From Rhodospirillaceae bacterium (GTDB taxonomy: Bacteria > Pseudomonadota > Alphaproteobacteria > Rhodospirillales > Magnetospirillaceae): a DNA stretch of 8,416 nucleotides. The stretch is from contig JASLCK010000271.1 of assembly GCA_030151865.1 (NCBI GenBank), forward strand, positions 1 to 8,416, in the 5' to 3' direction. Position 1 is the first letter of the stretch. Each line of letters opens with the position of its first letter. The notes under the pieces were generated by a model. The model saw only the letters and a program-made list of their open reading frames with translations. It was not told the DNA's origin and did no database searches. The translations under genes and the position numbers were made by a program. Of the stretch, positions 1 to 5,425 are shown piece by piece.

Positions 1-925
1 TCTTTACAACCGCTGGCGCGACGTTCCCGGCGCGCTGAAAGGCAAACCGGCGGGGTATATTGATCAGGATGTCTATGAAGCCGCCCGCGCCTTTACCGGC
101 TGGACCATCGAGGATGGGGCCGGGCTGGGCGGCGGCCAAAGGTTGCCTGCCACCGGCAGGTTCACTTATGTGGAAGGGTGGCACGACAATTATCAAAAGC
201 GGGTGTTGGCCACCGACTTCGCCCCCTTCCAACCCCCCATGGCCGATGGCCGCAAGGTGTTGGATCTGGTGGCTTTTCACCCCGCCACCGCCCGCTTTGT
301 CTGCACCAAGCTGTGCCGCCGCCTGATCAGCGACAAACCCTCGGAACAGCTGATCGCCGCCGCCGTCCAGGTCTGGACCGATAATCAGCGCCATCCCGAC
401 CAGATCAAACGGGTGGTTGCCGCCATCGCCCATGCGCCGGACCTGCAAAGCCCGCCGGGTGGCAAGGTGAAGCGCCCGCTGGAACTGGCGGCATCTTTTG
501 TGCGCGCCGCCGGAATCGATGCCAGCGTCACCGACGGCCTGTTGAACGAGTTGGACAACAGCGGGCAAAAGCTGTTCGGCTGGGCCCTGCCCACCGGGCA
601 CCCCGACAGCATGGAGTATTGGCTGAGTTCCAACGTACTGCGCCATCGTTGGACCCTGCTGCTCGGGCTGTCGGAAAATTGGTGGGGTACCGGGGCCTTC
701 ACGCCGACGGCACGCCTGCCCGCCGGGGTCAGCATCGCCAGCGCGGCTAGCCTTTGGCACCAGGAACTGACGGGACAAAGCACCGATCTTCCGGCCCTGA
801 CGGCCATCCTGTCGGGGTTGCAAATCCCCAGCGATGCCCCCTTGCCGGGCGGAGCGGCCGCCGACAATCCGGTTCGCCGCATCGTCGCCCTGTGCGCCAT
901 GACCCCCGCTTTCAATCTGCGCTAA
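1..925 (+). CDS. DUF1800 domain-containing protein, C-terminal part (5' end outside window)
   Basis: The open frame begins at base 2 with no start codon in view and ends in TAA at 923-925, so 307 C-terminal residues are visible. The match to the DUF1800 family (PF08811) is by pattern: a D-x-DVYEAARAFTGWT stretch at visible residues 21-35, an HDNYQKRVL segment at 61-69, the LDLVAFHPATARFVCTKLCRRLISD block at 87-111, KRPLELAASFVRA at 158-169, and GWALPTGHPDSMEYW near 193-207. The order and spacing are typical of the C-terminal half of the family. The family function is unknown. It is very often encoded next to a DUF1501 gene, as here, where the next start lies 12 nt after this stop; the two are probably co-transcribed. 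Whether it carries an export signal cannot be judged because the N-terminus is missing. An in-frame TTG at 143 could be mistaken for a start, but homologous sequence continues upstream of it. Confidence 0.93.
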   Translation, partial: LYNRWRDVPGALKGKPAGYIDQDVYEAARAFTGWTIEDGAGLGGGQRLPATGRFTYVEGWHDNYQKRVLATDFAPFQPPMADGRKVLDLVAFHPATARFVCTKLCRRLISDKPSEQLIAAAVQVWTDNQRHPDQIKRVVAAIAHAPDLQSPPGGKVKRPLELAASFVRAAGIDASVTDGLLNELDNSGQKLFGWALPTGHPDSMEYWLSSNVLRHRWTLLLGLSENWWGTGAFTPTARLPAGVSIASAASLWHQELTGQSTDLPALTAILSGLQIPSDAPLPGGAAADNPVRRIVALCAMTPAFNLR

Positions 926-929
926 AGGA
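924..929 (+). promoter_or_regulatory. Ribosome binding site of the DUF1501 gene
   Basis: AAAGGA overlaps the TAA stop of the DUF1800 gene and lies 8 nt before ATG 938. This supports the chosen start and translational coupling of the two genes. Confidence 0.6.
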
Positions 930-937
930 CCGCCGCT

Positions 938-2191
938 ATGCTTGTTTCCCGCCGCGCCTTTCTGGGTTCCGCCGGTGCCGCTCTTGCCGCCGCCCTGCCC
1001 GGCCTGCCGTCCATCGCCTGGGCGACCCAACCCGATGCCCCCCATACCCTGATCATCCTGTTCCAACGGGGTGGTTGTGATGGCTTGTCGCTGGTCGCCC
1101 CCGTCAACGATCCCGATTACATCGCCGACCGCGCCCCGGAATTGCGGGTTCTGGCCGATGGCCCCCAACCGGGCCGCAGCCTGCGCCAAAGCCTGGCCCC
1201 CGCCATCGATTTTCGCCTGCATCCCGCCGCCGCCCCGTTGGGCGAGATTTACGACAGCGGCCATCTGGCCATCATCCACGCCGCCGGTCTGGAAAACGGC
1301 ACCCGCAGCCACTTTGTCGCCCAGGATTTGATGGATCGCGGCCTGAATGACGCCACGTCCCTGCATGGCGCAGGCGATGGTTGGCTGACGCGCCTGCTGG
1401 CAACCCATTCTTCGACAAGCCCGGCCATCGCCACCAGCCCCTTCCTGCCCACATCCCTGGCTTTCCATGGCGACAGTCTGGCGATCCCCGATTTGCGCGG
1501 TGGCCTGACCTTGCCGGGCGGACCGCTGGTTGGCCCGGCCTTGACCGCGCTATACCAAGGTCAAAGCGATGCCTTCAGTCAGGCGTCCGCCCATACCCTG
1601 GCCGATATGACTTTGCTGGACAGCCGCTTGCCGCGCAGCGGCGACGGTAAGGTTTTGGACTATCAGCCCGAAGGCGGGGCGGTGTACGAAGAAAGCGAAT
1701 CGGGGCGGTCTTTGCGGACTGTCGCGCGGTTGCTGAAGATGGATATCGGCCTGTCGGTTGCCGCCGTCGATATTGGCGGCTGGGATCATCACGACAATCT
1801 GGCGGGCCGCTTCAACGCTCTGGCCGGACAATTCAGCCGGGCGGTGGCGGCGTTCTGGACCGACATCGCGGCCTATCGCAACCGGGTCACCGTGGTGGTG
1901 ATGACCGAGTTCGGGCGGCGGCTGCGCACCAATAAAAGCAACGGCGCCGATCATGGCCATGGCGGCGTCATGATGGTTTTGGGCGGTGCGGTCAAGGGCG
2001 GGCAGATGTATGGCCGCTGGCCGGGATTGGCCAGCGCGCAACTGGATAACGGCGTCGATCTGGCCGTCACCACCGATTATCGCACCGTACTCGCCGAAGT
2101 GTTGACCGCCCGGATGAAAGCAGGCCCGGCCCTGGGACAGATTTTCCCCAATTTCACCCCGCCGAAGCCTTTAGGCCTGATGGCCTCTTGA
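938..2191 (+). CDS. DUF1501 domain-containing protein with Tat signal peptide
   Basis: This complete gene of 417 residues starts at ATG 938, preceded by AAAGGA at 924-929, which overlaps the stop of the DUF1800 gene. The N-terminus carries a twin-arginine motif (S4-R5-R6-A7-F8-L9-G10), a hydrophobic Ala/Leu segment and an AWA-like cleavage site near residue 29, so export by Tat is predicted. Family marks of DUF1501 (PF07394, alkaline phosphatase-like clan) are RGGCDGLSLVAPVND at 44-58, GWDHHDN at 281-287, TEFGRRLRTN at 323-332, ADHGHGG at 337-343 and TDYRTVLAEVL at 379-389. D48, D283, H284/H285, D338 and H339/H341 are candidate metal ligands by analogy with that clan; this is inference. Cys47 sits in the G-x-DG loop where I would expect a small or hydrophobic residue more often. 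Together with DUF1800 it likely forms an envelope or periplasmic system whose substrate is not known. The DUF1501 assignment is firm; an enzymatic activity is not. Confidence 0.94.
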   Translation: MLVSRRAFLGSAGAALAAALPGLPSIAWATQPDAPHTLIILFQRGGCDGLSLVAPVNDPDYIADRAPELRVLADGPQPGRSLRQSLAPAIDFRLHPAAAPLGEIYDSGHLAIIHAAGLENGTRSHFVAQDLMDRGLNDATSLHGAGDGWLTRLLATHSSTSPAIATSPFLPTSLAFHGDSLAIPDLRGGLTLPGGPLVGPALTALYQGQSDAFSQASAHTLADMTLLDSRLPRSGDGKVLDYQPEGGAVYEESESGRSLRTVARLLKMDIGLSVAAVDIGGWDHHDNLAGRFNALAGQFSRAVAAFWTDIAAYRNRVTVVVMTEFGRRLRTNKSNGADHGHGGVMMVLGGAVKGGQMYGRWPGLASAQLDNGVDLAVTTDYRTVLAEVLTARMKAGPALGQIFPNFTPPKPLGLMAS

Positions 2192-2204
2192 ACAAGCCCT
2201 GGAT

Positions 2205-2223
2205 TGTTCCAATATTGGCAACA
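2205..2223. promoter_or_regulatory. Palindrome CCAATATTGG with extended arms, candidate operator
   Basis: CCAATATTGG at 2209-2218 is a perfect 10-bp palindrome. It is flanked by TGTT (2205-2208) and, after one extra C, by AACA (2220-2223), which extends the dyad to 19 nt with a one-base offset. It lies 14 nt after the DUF1501 stop and about 80 nt before the pirin start, where a promoter for the pirin-azoR operon would be expected. There is no T-tract, so it is not a typical terminator. The cognate protein is unknown. Confidence 0.4.
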
Positions 2224-2248
2224 CTCATATTCGGAATCGCTGTCTACT

Positions 2249-2266
2249 CTGTAAAATGGAATACAG
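2249..2266. promoter_or_regulatory. Dyad CTGTA-N8-TACAG upstream of pirin, candidate operator
   Basis: CTGTA (2249-2253) and TACAG (2262-2266) form perfect 5-bp inverted arms around AAATGGAA. Bases 2251-2266 closely match 4999-5014 at the hxlR start: both contain GT, then AAAATGG, then ATAC, with one single-base gap on each side. This makes it a candidate site for the nearby HxlR-type regulator. The assignment is inference from similarity of two short sites only. Confidence 0.35.
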
Positions 2267-2276
2267 GCATATAGGA

Positions 2277-2298
2277 GGCAGTCCTGAAGGAGGATGCC
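2277..2298 (+). promoter_or_regulatory. Stem-loop overlapping the pirin ribosome binding site
   Basis: The Shine-Dalgarno AAGGAGG at 2287-2293 lies 8 nt before ATG 2302 and decides the pirin start. The surrounding RNA can fold: GGCA (2277-2280) pairs with TGCC (2295-2298), and TCCT (2282-2285) pairs with AGGA (2291-2294), with G2281 bulged and GAAGG as the loop. Half of the Shine-Dalgarno would be in the stem and half in the loop. A second AGGAGG at 2273-2278 lies just upstream and is not needed to explain the ATG. Confidence 0.45.
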
Positions 2299-2301
2299 GC
2301 C

Positions 2302-3171
2302 ATGTCTGTTCAGTCACAGCCGCTTTCCGAGCCGCTTTCATCATCGCCCCAGTGGCGTCAGGCCGTGCGCCTGCTGCGCGGACAGCGGACCGTCGATGGC
2401 GGCGGGGTCGAGTTGGTCCGGGTGATCGGCACCTCCGCCTTGTCGGCCATCGATCCGTTCCTGATGCTGGACGAATTCGGGTCCGACCGCCCACAGGCTT
2501 ATATCGCCGGGTTCCCCGACCATCCCCATCGCGGTTTCGAAACCATCACCTACATGCTGGCCGGACGCATGCGCCATTGGGACAACAAGGGCCATAGCGG
2601 TCTGTTGGGCCCGGGCGATGTGCAATGGATGACCGCCGGGCGCGGCTTGGTTCATTCGGAAATGCCCGAACAGCAAGAAGGTCTGTTGCAGGGCTTCCAG
2701 TTCTGGCTCAACCTGCCTGCATCGGAAAAAATGTGCCCGCCTGCCTATCAGGACATTCCCGGCGGCACCCTGCCCCGTCTGTCGCTGAATGACGCGCACA
2801 TTACCTTGATCGCCGGATCGTTGGGCGGACAAACGGGGCCGATCGCCTCGCCCGCCACCCGGCCCTTGATTGCCGACATCCGCTTTGCCCAGGCGGGCGA
2901 CGCCGCGGTGCCGGTGCCGGAAACTCATAATGGTTTCGTCTATGTCTATGAAGGCAAGGTCGAAATCGGCGGGTCCGTGTTGGAACGCGGCGTTCTGGGC
3001 CTGCTGGGTCCAGGCGATACCCTGGGGCTGAAAGCCCAGGCGGGCAGCCGTCTGATCCTGGCGGCGGGCCAGCCGCTGAACGAACCCGTGGTGCGGCACG
3101 GACCGTTCGTCATGAACAGCCGCGAAGAAATTTTTCAAGCTTTCGAAGACTACAACGCCAATCGCTTCTAA
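2302..3171 (+). CDS. Pirin family protein (bicupin, metal-binding)
   Basis: This 289-residue protein has the length and order of the pirin family. The N-terminal cupin shows DPFLMLDEFG (51-60), FPDHPHRGFETITYMLAGRMRHWDN (71-95) and GPGDVQWMTAGRGLVHSE (103-120). H74, H76, H118 and E120 occupy the positions of the four iron ligands of human pirin (H56, H58, H101, E103). The C-terminal half contains a second cupin-like segment, ETHNGFVYVYEGKVEIGG, and ends with the usual GPFVMNSREEIFQAFEDY stretch. Known pirins include human PIR and E. coli YhhW, both with quercetin 2,3-dioxygenase activity in vitro; the substrate here cannot be told. It is probably cytoplasmic, since no signal peptide is seen. 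The start at ATG 2302 is backed by AAGGAGG at 2287-2293. azoR follows after 12 nt with its own ribosome binding site, so the two form an operon linked to redox or aromatic-compound stress. Confidence 0.95.
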   Translation: MSVQSQPLSEPLSSSPQWRQAVRLLRGQRTVDGGGVELVRVIGTSALSAIDPFLMLDEFGSDRPQAYIAGFPDHPHRGFETITYMLAGRMRHWDNKGHSGLLGPGDVQWMTAGRGLVHSEMPEQQEGLLQGFQFWLNLPASEKMCPPAYQDIPGGTLPRLSLNDAHITLIAGSLGGQTGPIASPATRPLIADIRFAQAGDAAVPVPETHNGFVYVYEGKVEIGGSVLERGVLGLLGPGDTLGLKAQAGSRLILAAGQPLNEPVVRHGPFVMNSREEIFQAFEDYNANRF

Positions 3172-3175
3172 GGAG
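3170..3175 (+). promoter_or_regulatory. Ribosome binding site of azoR
   Basis: AAGGAG overlaps the pirin TAA stop and lies 8 nt before ATG 3184. It supports that start and translational coupling within the operon. Confidence 0.65.
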
Positions 3176-3183
3176 ATTTTTCC

Positions 3184-3795
3184 ATGAGCACTTTGCTTGT
3201 CATCAACAGCTCGGCCATTGTCGAAGGGTCGGTGTCGCGTCAGCTGGTGGCCGAATATGTGACCGCCGCTCAAGCCGCCCAGCCGGGTCTGAAGGTTGTC
3301 ACCCGCGATGTCGGCGTTGCCCCCCTGCCCCACCTGCTGCCGGAAACCGTCGGCGCGCTGCGCCGTGGCGAAGCCACCAATGACGCCGAACGCGCCGCCC
3401 GCGCCCTGTCGGAAGCCGCTATTGCCGAACTGCAGGCCGCCGACACCATCATCATCGGCGCGCCGATGTATAATTTCGGCATCACCTCGACCCTGAAGGC
3501 CTGGATCGACCATGTGCTGCGCGCCGGCGTCACCTTCCAGTACACCGCCAACGGCCCGGAAGGTCTGGTCAAGGGCAAGCGCATCATCATCGTCGAAACC
3601 CGCGGCGGTTTTTATAGCGAAGGCCCGGCCAAGGCCTATGACGCCCAGGAACCCCACCTGCGCGCTGCCCTGGGTCTGATGGGTCTGACCGACATCACCT
3701 TTGTCCGCGCTGAAAAGCTGGGCCTGGGCGAAGAGCCCCGCAACGAAGCGATCAAGGCCGCCAGCGCCGAAGTGCGCAAGCTGGCCGCCGCCTGA
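3184..3795 (+). CDS. azoR: FMN-dependent NADH-azoreductase
   Basis: This 203-residue flavodoxin-fold protein closely follows E. coli AzoR (about 201 residues). FMN-binding elements are visible: the phosphate loop with S9, S10 and SVSRQL (16-21), the PMYNF motif at 94-98, and the TRGG turn at 139-142 where E. coli has SRGG. The segment from about 99 to 131, including LKAWIDHVLRAGVTFQYT and NGPEGLVKGK, is the most recognisable family block. The family reduces azo compounds and quinones with NAD(P)H by two-electron transfer, which avoids semiquinone radicals. It is expected to be a cytoplasmic homodimer. It is the second gene of the pirin-azoR operon and is followed 20 nt after its stop by a strong intrinsic terminator. 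In Bacillus subtilis azoR1 is repressed by the HxlR-family protein YodB, and an HxlR-family gene lies 1.2 kb downstream here. The natural substrate is unknown; quinones are more likely than azo dyes. Confidence 0.95.
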   Translation: MSTLLVINSSAIVEGSVSRQLVAEYVTAAQAAQPGLKVVTRDVGVAPLPHLLPETVGALRRGEATNDAERAARALSEAAIAELQAADTIIIGAPMYNFGITSTLKAWIDHVLRAGVTFQYTANGPEGLVKGKRIIIVETRGGFYSEGPAKAYDAQEPHLRAALGLMGLTDITFVRAEKLGLGEEPRNEAIKAASAEVRKLAAA

Positions 3796-3815
3796 TCTGA
3801 CATCCAGTTCAGACG

Positions 3816-3853
3816 AAACGCCCCTGTCGGTTCCTCCGGCAGGGGCGTTTTTT
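3816..3853 (+). terminator. Rho-independent terminator of the pirin-azoR operon
   Basis: A 15-bp stem pairs 3816-3830 (AAACGCCCCTGTCGG) with 3836-3850 (CCGGCAGGGGCGTTT), with one T-G wobble and a TTCCT loop. It is followed by a run of T through 3853. On the opposite strand the same hairpin is followed by only three T, so it may also weakly stop transcripts from the converging qor gene. Confidence 0.93.
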
Positions 3854-3878
3854 GTTGATGGCCTTATACCGAACTGCC

Positions 3879-3893
3879 TTGAGTTTCACTCAA
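3879..3893. repeat. Short inverted repeat between azoR and qor
   Basis: TTGAGT (3879-3884) and ACTCAA (3888-3893) are perfect 6-bp arms around TTC, 13 nt past the qor stop. There is no T-tract on either strand. It may help stall or protect the 3' end of the qor transcript, or may be chance. Confidence 0.3.
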
Positions 3894-3905
3894 CGCAATT
3901 TGGCA

Positions 3906-4916
3906 TTAGACCTGGGGCCAACCTTCCACCACGATCTTGCCGCGCGCCGTCTGGCTTTCGATCTTGGCGTGAATCTTGGTCAGCACATCGGCGGAAATCG
4001 GCGCATGCCGTTCGGCCAAAGTGGTTTTCAGTCGGCCCTGGTCGATCAGCCCGGATACCTGGTTCAAAAGCTTGCCCTGTTCAGCCATATCGGCGGTTTC
4101 AAACATCGAACGGGTAAACATGAATTCCCAATGCACCGACACCGACTTGCGCTTGAAAGCCGAAACATCAAGGCCAGCCGGATCGTCGATCAGGGCAAAG
4201 CGGCCCTGGGGGGCGATCAGTTCGGCAATGGCGGGCAGATGATCGTCGCTGTTGGTGGTGGAAAACACAAAGGCCGGAGCCCCCACCCCTAACGCCGCCA
4301 CCTGCGGGGCCAAAGGCTGGCGGTGATCGACGACGTGATGCGCCCCCATCTGGCGCGCCCAATCCTGGGTTTCCGGCCGTGACGCGGTGGCAATCACCGT
4401 CAGATCGGTCAAGGCACGGGCAATCTGAATGGCGATGGAACCAACTCCACCCGCTCCGCCGATGATCAGCAATACCCGCGCCGCACCCGGCACCGGGTTT
4501 TGCACCTGCAAGCGGTCGAACAGGGCTTCCCAGGCGGTGATGGCGGTCAACGGCACCGCCGAGGCTTCGGCCCAATCCAGGCTGACCGGCTTTTTGCCGA
4601 CGATCCGTTCGTCCACCAGATGAAATTCGGCATTGGTGCCCGACCGCCCCAAAGCCCCGGCATAAAACACCGCATCACCCACGGCAAAATCGGTCACATC
4701 CGGCCCAACAGCGGCCACCACTCCGGCGGCATCCCACCCCAGCACTTTCCAGTCACCAGATGCCGGGGCAGCATTGCGATGCACCTTGGTATCGACAGGA
4801 TTGACCGACACCGCCTTGACCTCGACCAACAGATCGCGGCCTTGCGGCGATGGCTTGGGCAGGTCGATATCTGTCAAAGGGGCGGAAGCGGCGGTTTGAT
4901 AAGCGATGGCACGCAT
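3906..4916 (-). CDS. Zinc-independent quinone oxidoreductase-type MDR protein (zinc-binding alcohol dehydrogenase family name)
   Basis: This 336-residue protein belongs to the medium-chain dehydrogenase/reductase superfamily. It has the GroES-like N-terminal domain (VEVKAVSVNPVD at 31-42, GWDAAGVVAAVG at 60-71), then VPLTAITAWEALFDRL (121-136), the Rossmann dinucleotide motif GGAGGVGS at 153-160 (typical of NADPH-using quinone oxidoreductases), and a C-terminal GKIVVEGW. I see no cysteine in the protein and no structural zinc loop, so catalysis by zinc is unlikely despite the family name often used for this subgroup. Expected reaction: NADPH-dependent reduction of quinones or activated alkenes in the cytoplasm. 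I chose the ATG at 4916-4914 because the conserved N-terminus begins there and GGAG (4928-4925) lies 8 nt upstream; a longer frame back to 5111 would run through the hxlR coding region. Divergent pairing with an HxlR regulator is common for this subgroup and suggests control by it. Confidence 0.92.
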   Translation of the reverse strand: MRAIAYQTAASAPLTDIDLPKPSPQGRDLLVEVKAVSVNPVDTKVHRNAAPASGDWKVLGWDAAGVVAAVGPDVTDFAVGDAVFYAGALGRSGTNAEFHLVDERIVGKKPVSLDWAEASAVPLTAITAWEALFDRLQVQNPVPGAARVLLIIGGAGGVGSIAIQIARALTDLTVIATASRPETQDWARQMGAHHVVDHRQPLAPQVAALGVGAPAFVFSTTNSDDHLPAIAELIAPQGRFALIDDPAGLDVSAFKRKSVSVHWEFMFTRSMFETADMAEQGKLLNQVSGLIDQGRLKTTLAERHAPISADVLTKIHAKIESQTARGKIVVEGWPQV

Positions 4917-4930
4917 GGGAATGGCTCCGT

Positions 4931-4949
4931 GATTGTCATGCATGCAATC
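4931..4949. promoter_or_regulatory. Dyad GATTG-N9-CAATC in the qor-hxlR gap, candidate operator
   Basis: GATTG (4931-4935) and CAATC (4945-4949) are perfect arms. Inside them lies the palindrome CATGCATG (4937-4944), so allowing one extra T at 4936 the arms reach 9 bp. It covers the predicted -35 box of hxlR and the predicted transcription start of qor, a position suited to repress both. The binding protein is presumably HxlR, by inference. Confidence 0.45.
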
Positions 4950-4962
4950 TGGTTTATATAAT
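4933..4962 (+). promoter_or_regulatory. Predicted sigma70-type promoter of hxlR
   Basis: TTGTCA (4933-4938) and a consensus TATAAT (4957-4962) are separated by 18 nt. The start of transcription would lie near 4969, giving a leader of about 35 nt before ATG 5005. The -10 box overlaps that of the opposing qor promoter. Confidence 0.5.
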
Positions 4963-4984
4963 TGCCTATCGCAAGAACGCACAA
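4956..4984 (-). promoter_or_regulatory. Predicted sigma70-type promoter of qor
   Basis: Read on the minus strand, TTGTGC (4984-4979) and TTATAT (4961-4956) are 17 nt apart. The transcription start would be near 4949, about 33 nt before the qor ATG. It shares the AT-rich core 4956-4962 with the hxlR promoter, so the two polymerases cannot occupy it together. Confidence 0.45.
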
Positions 4985-4995
4985 TTTTCGTACAT

Positions 4996-5013
4996 AGTGT
5001 CAAAATGGATACT
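4996..5013. promoter_or_regulatory. Dyad AGTGTC-N6-GATACT at the hxlR start codon, candidate operator
   Basis: AGTGTC (4996-5001) and GATACT (5008-5013) are inverted arms with one mismatch around AAAATG, which contains the hxlR start codon. Bases 4999-5014 resemble 2251-2266 upstream of pirin. A bound repressor would block elongation of hxlR and lie upstream of the qor -35 box. Confidence 0.35.
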
Positions 5014-5409
5014 GTAAAACACGCCCCCCGCCATTCCCGCTTCGACTGCACCCCCGGTTGCGCGGTGGAAGCAACCTTGAGTCTGATCGACGGCAAATGG
5101 AAAGGGATCATCCTGTTTCATCTGCTGGACGGCACCATGCGCTTTGGCGAAATCCGCCGCCGCGTGATGAACGCAACACAGCGCACCTTGACCAATCAAC
5201 TGCGCGAGATGGAAGCCGACGGCCTGCTGGATCGCACCGTCTATCCCCAGGTGCCGCCCAAGGTGGAATACAGCCTGACCCCGCTGGGCCGCTCGCTGGC
5301 CCCGGTATTGCTGGCGTTGAAGCAGTGGGGTGACGCCAATATGGCCCTGTTCCAAAGCAAAACCCCCGCCGATCAGGCGGGGGTCGAGCCGGAAAACACA
5401 ACCGCGTAA
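5005..5409 (+). CDS. HxlR/DUF24-family winged-helix transcriptional regulator
   Basis: From ATG 5005 the protein has 134 residues, within the usual range. It shows the family pattern: a conserved N-terminal cysteine before the first helix (C19 in GCAVEATLSLIDGKW, with an additional C15), the GKW motif at 30-32, LLDGTMRFGEIRRRV (40-54), a recognition-helix region TQRTLTNQLREME (58-70), and the wing LLDRTVYPQVPPKVEYSLTPLG (74-95). HxlR-family proteins such as B. subtilis YodB sense quinones or electrophiles through the conserved N-terminal cysteine and repress detoxification genes. The divergent qor and the nearby pirin-azoR operon are the likely targets. No clear Shine-Dalgarno precedes ATG 5005. 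An upstream in-frame TTG at 4933 falls inside the predicted -35 box and would add 24 unconserved residues, so I reject it. The last codons contain the terminator hairpin of the converging gene. Confidence 0.92.
   Translation: MDTVKHAPRHSRFDCTPGCAVEATLSLIDGKWKGIILFHLLDGTMRFGEIRRRVMNATQRTLTNQLREMEADGLLDRTVYPQVPPKVEYSLTPLGRSLAPVLLALKQWGDANMALFQSKTPADQAGVEPENTTA
5354..5384 (-). terminator. Rho-independent terminator of the RTX-like gene, inside the hxlR 3' end
   Basis: ACCCCCGCC (5362-5370) and GGCGGGGGT (5376-5384) form a perfect 9-bp stem with a GATCA loop. On the minus strand the stem is followed by TTTTGCTTT, and it begins 41 nt beyond the stop of the RTX-like gene. On the plus strand it is followed by TCGAGCC, so it is not a classic terminator for hxlR. 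Confidence 0.75.
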
Positions 5410-5425
5410 TACCGAAGCGGACCGA

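Noticed and set aside
385..915. A 176-codon minus-strand frame opposite the DUF1800 gene
   Set aside because: It is antisense to clear DUF1800 sequence and shows no recognisable motif or start signal.
2161..2200. AGGCCT/TGGCCT repeats at the end of the DUF1501 gene as a terminator
   Set aside because: No stable stem followed by a T-run can be drawn; read-through into the pirin operon cannot be excluded.
2341..3657. A 438-codon open frame on the minus strand opposite pirin and azoR
   Set aside because: It lies antisense to two strongly conserved genes, spans their junction, and its Gly/Gln/His-rich translation fits mirror coding in GC-rich DNA; no ribosome site or family motif was seen.
3879..3893. 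TTGAGT-TTC-ACTCAA as a terminator for qor
   Set aside because: The stem is only 6 bp with three or more A/T pairs and no T-tract follows on the minus strand; I list it only as an inverted repeat.
4933..5004. TTG 4933 as the hxlR start
   Set aside because: It would sit within the predicted -35 box, has no ribosome site and adds residues unlike the family N-terminus.
4917..5111. Upstream extension of the qor protein to 5111
   Set aside because: It would add 65 residues translated antisense to hxlR and its promoter. The conserved N-terminus MRAIAYQ begins at 4916 with a GGAG site in place.
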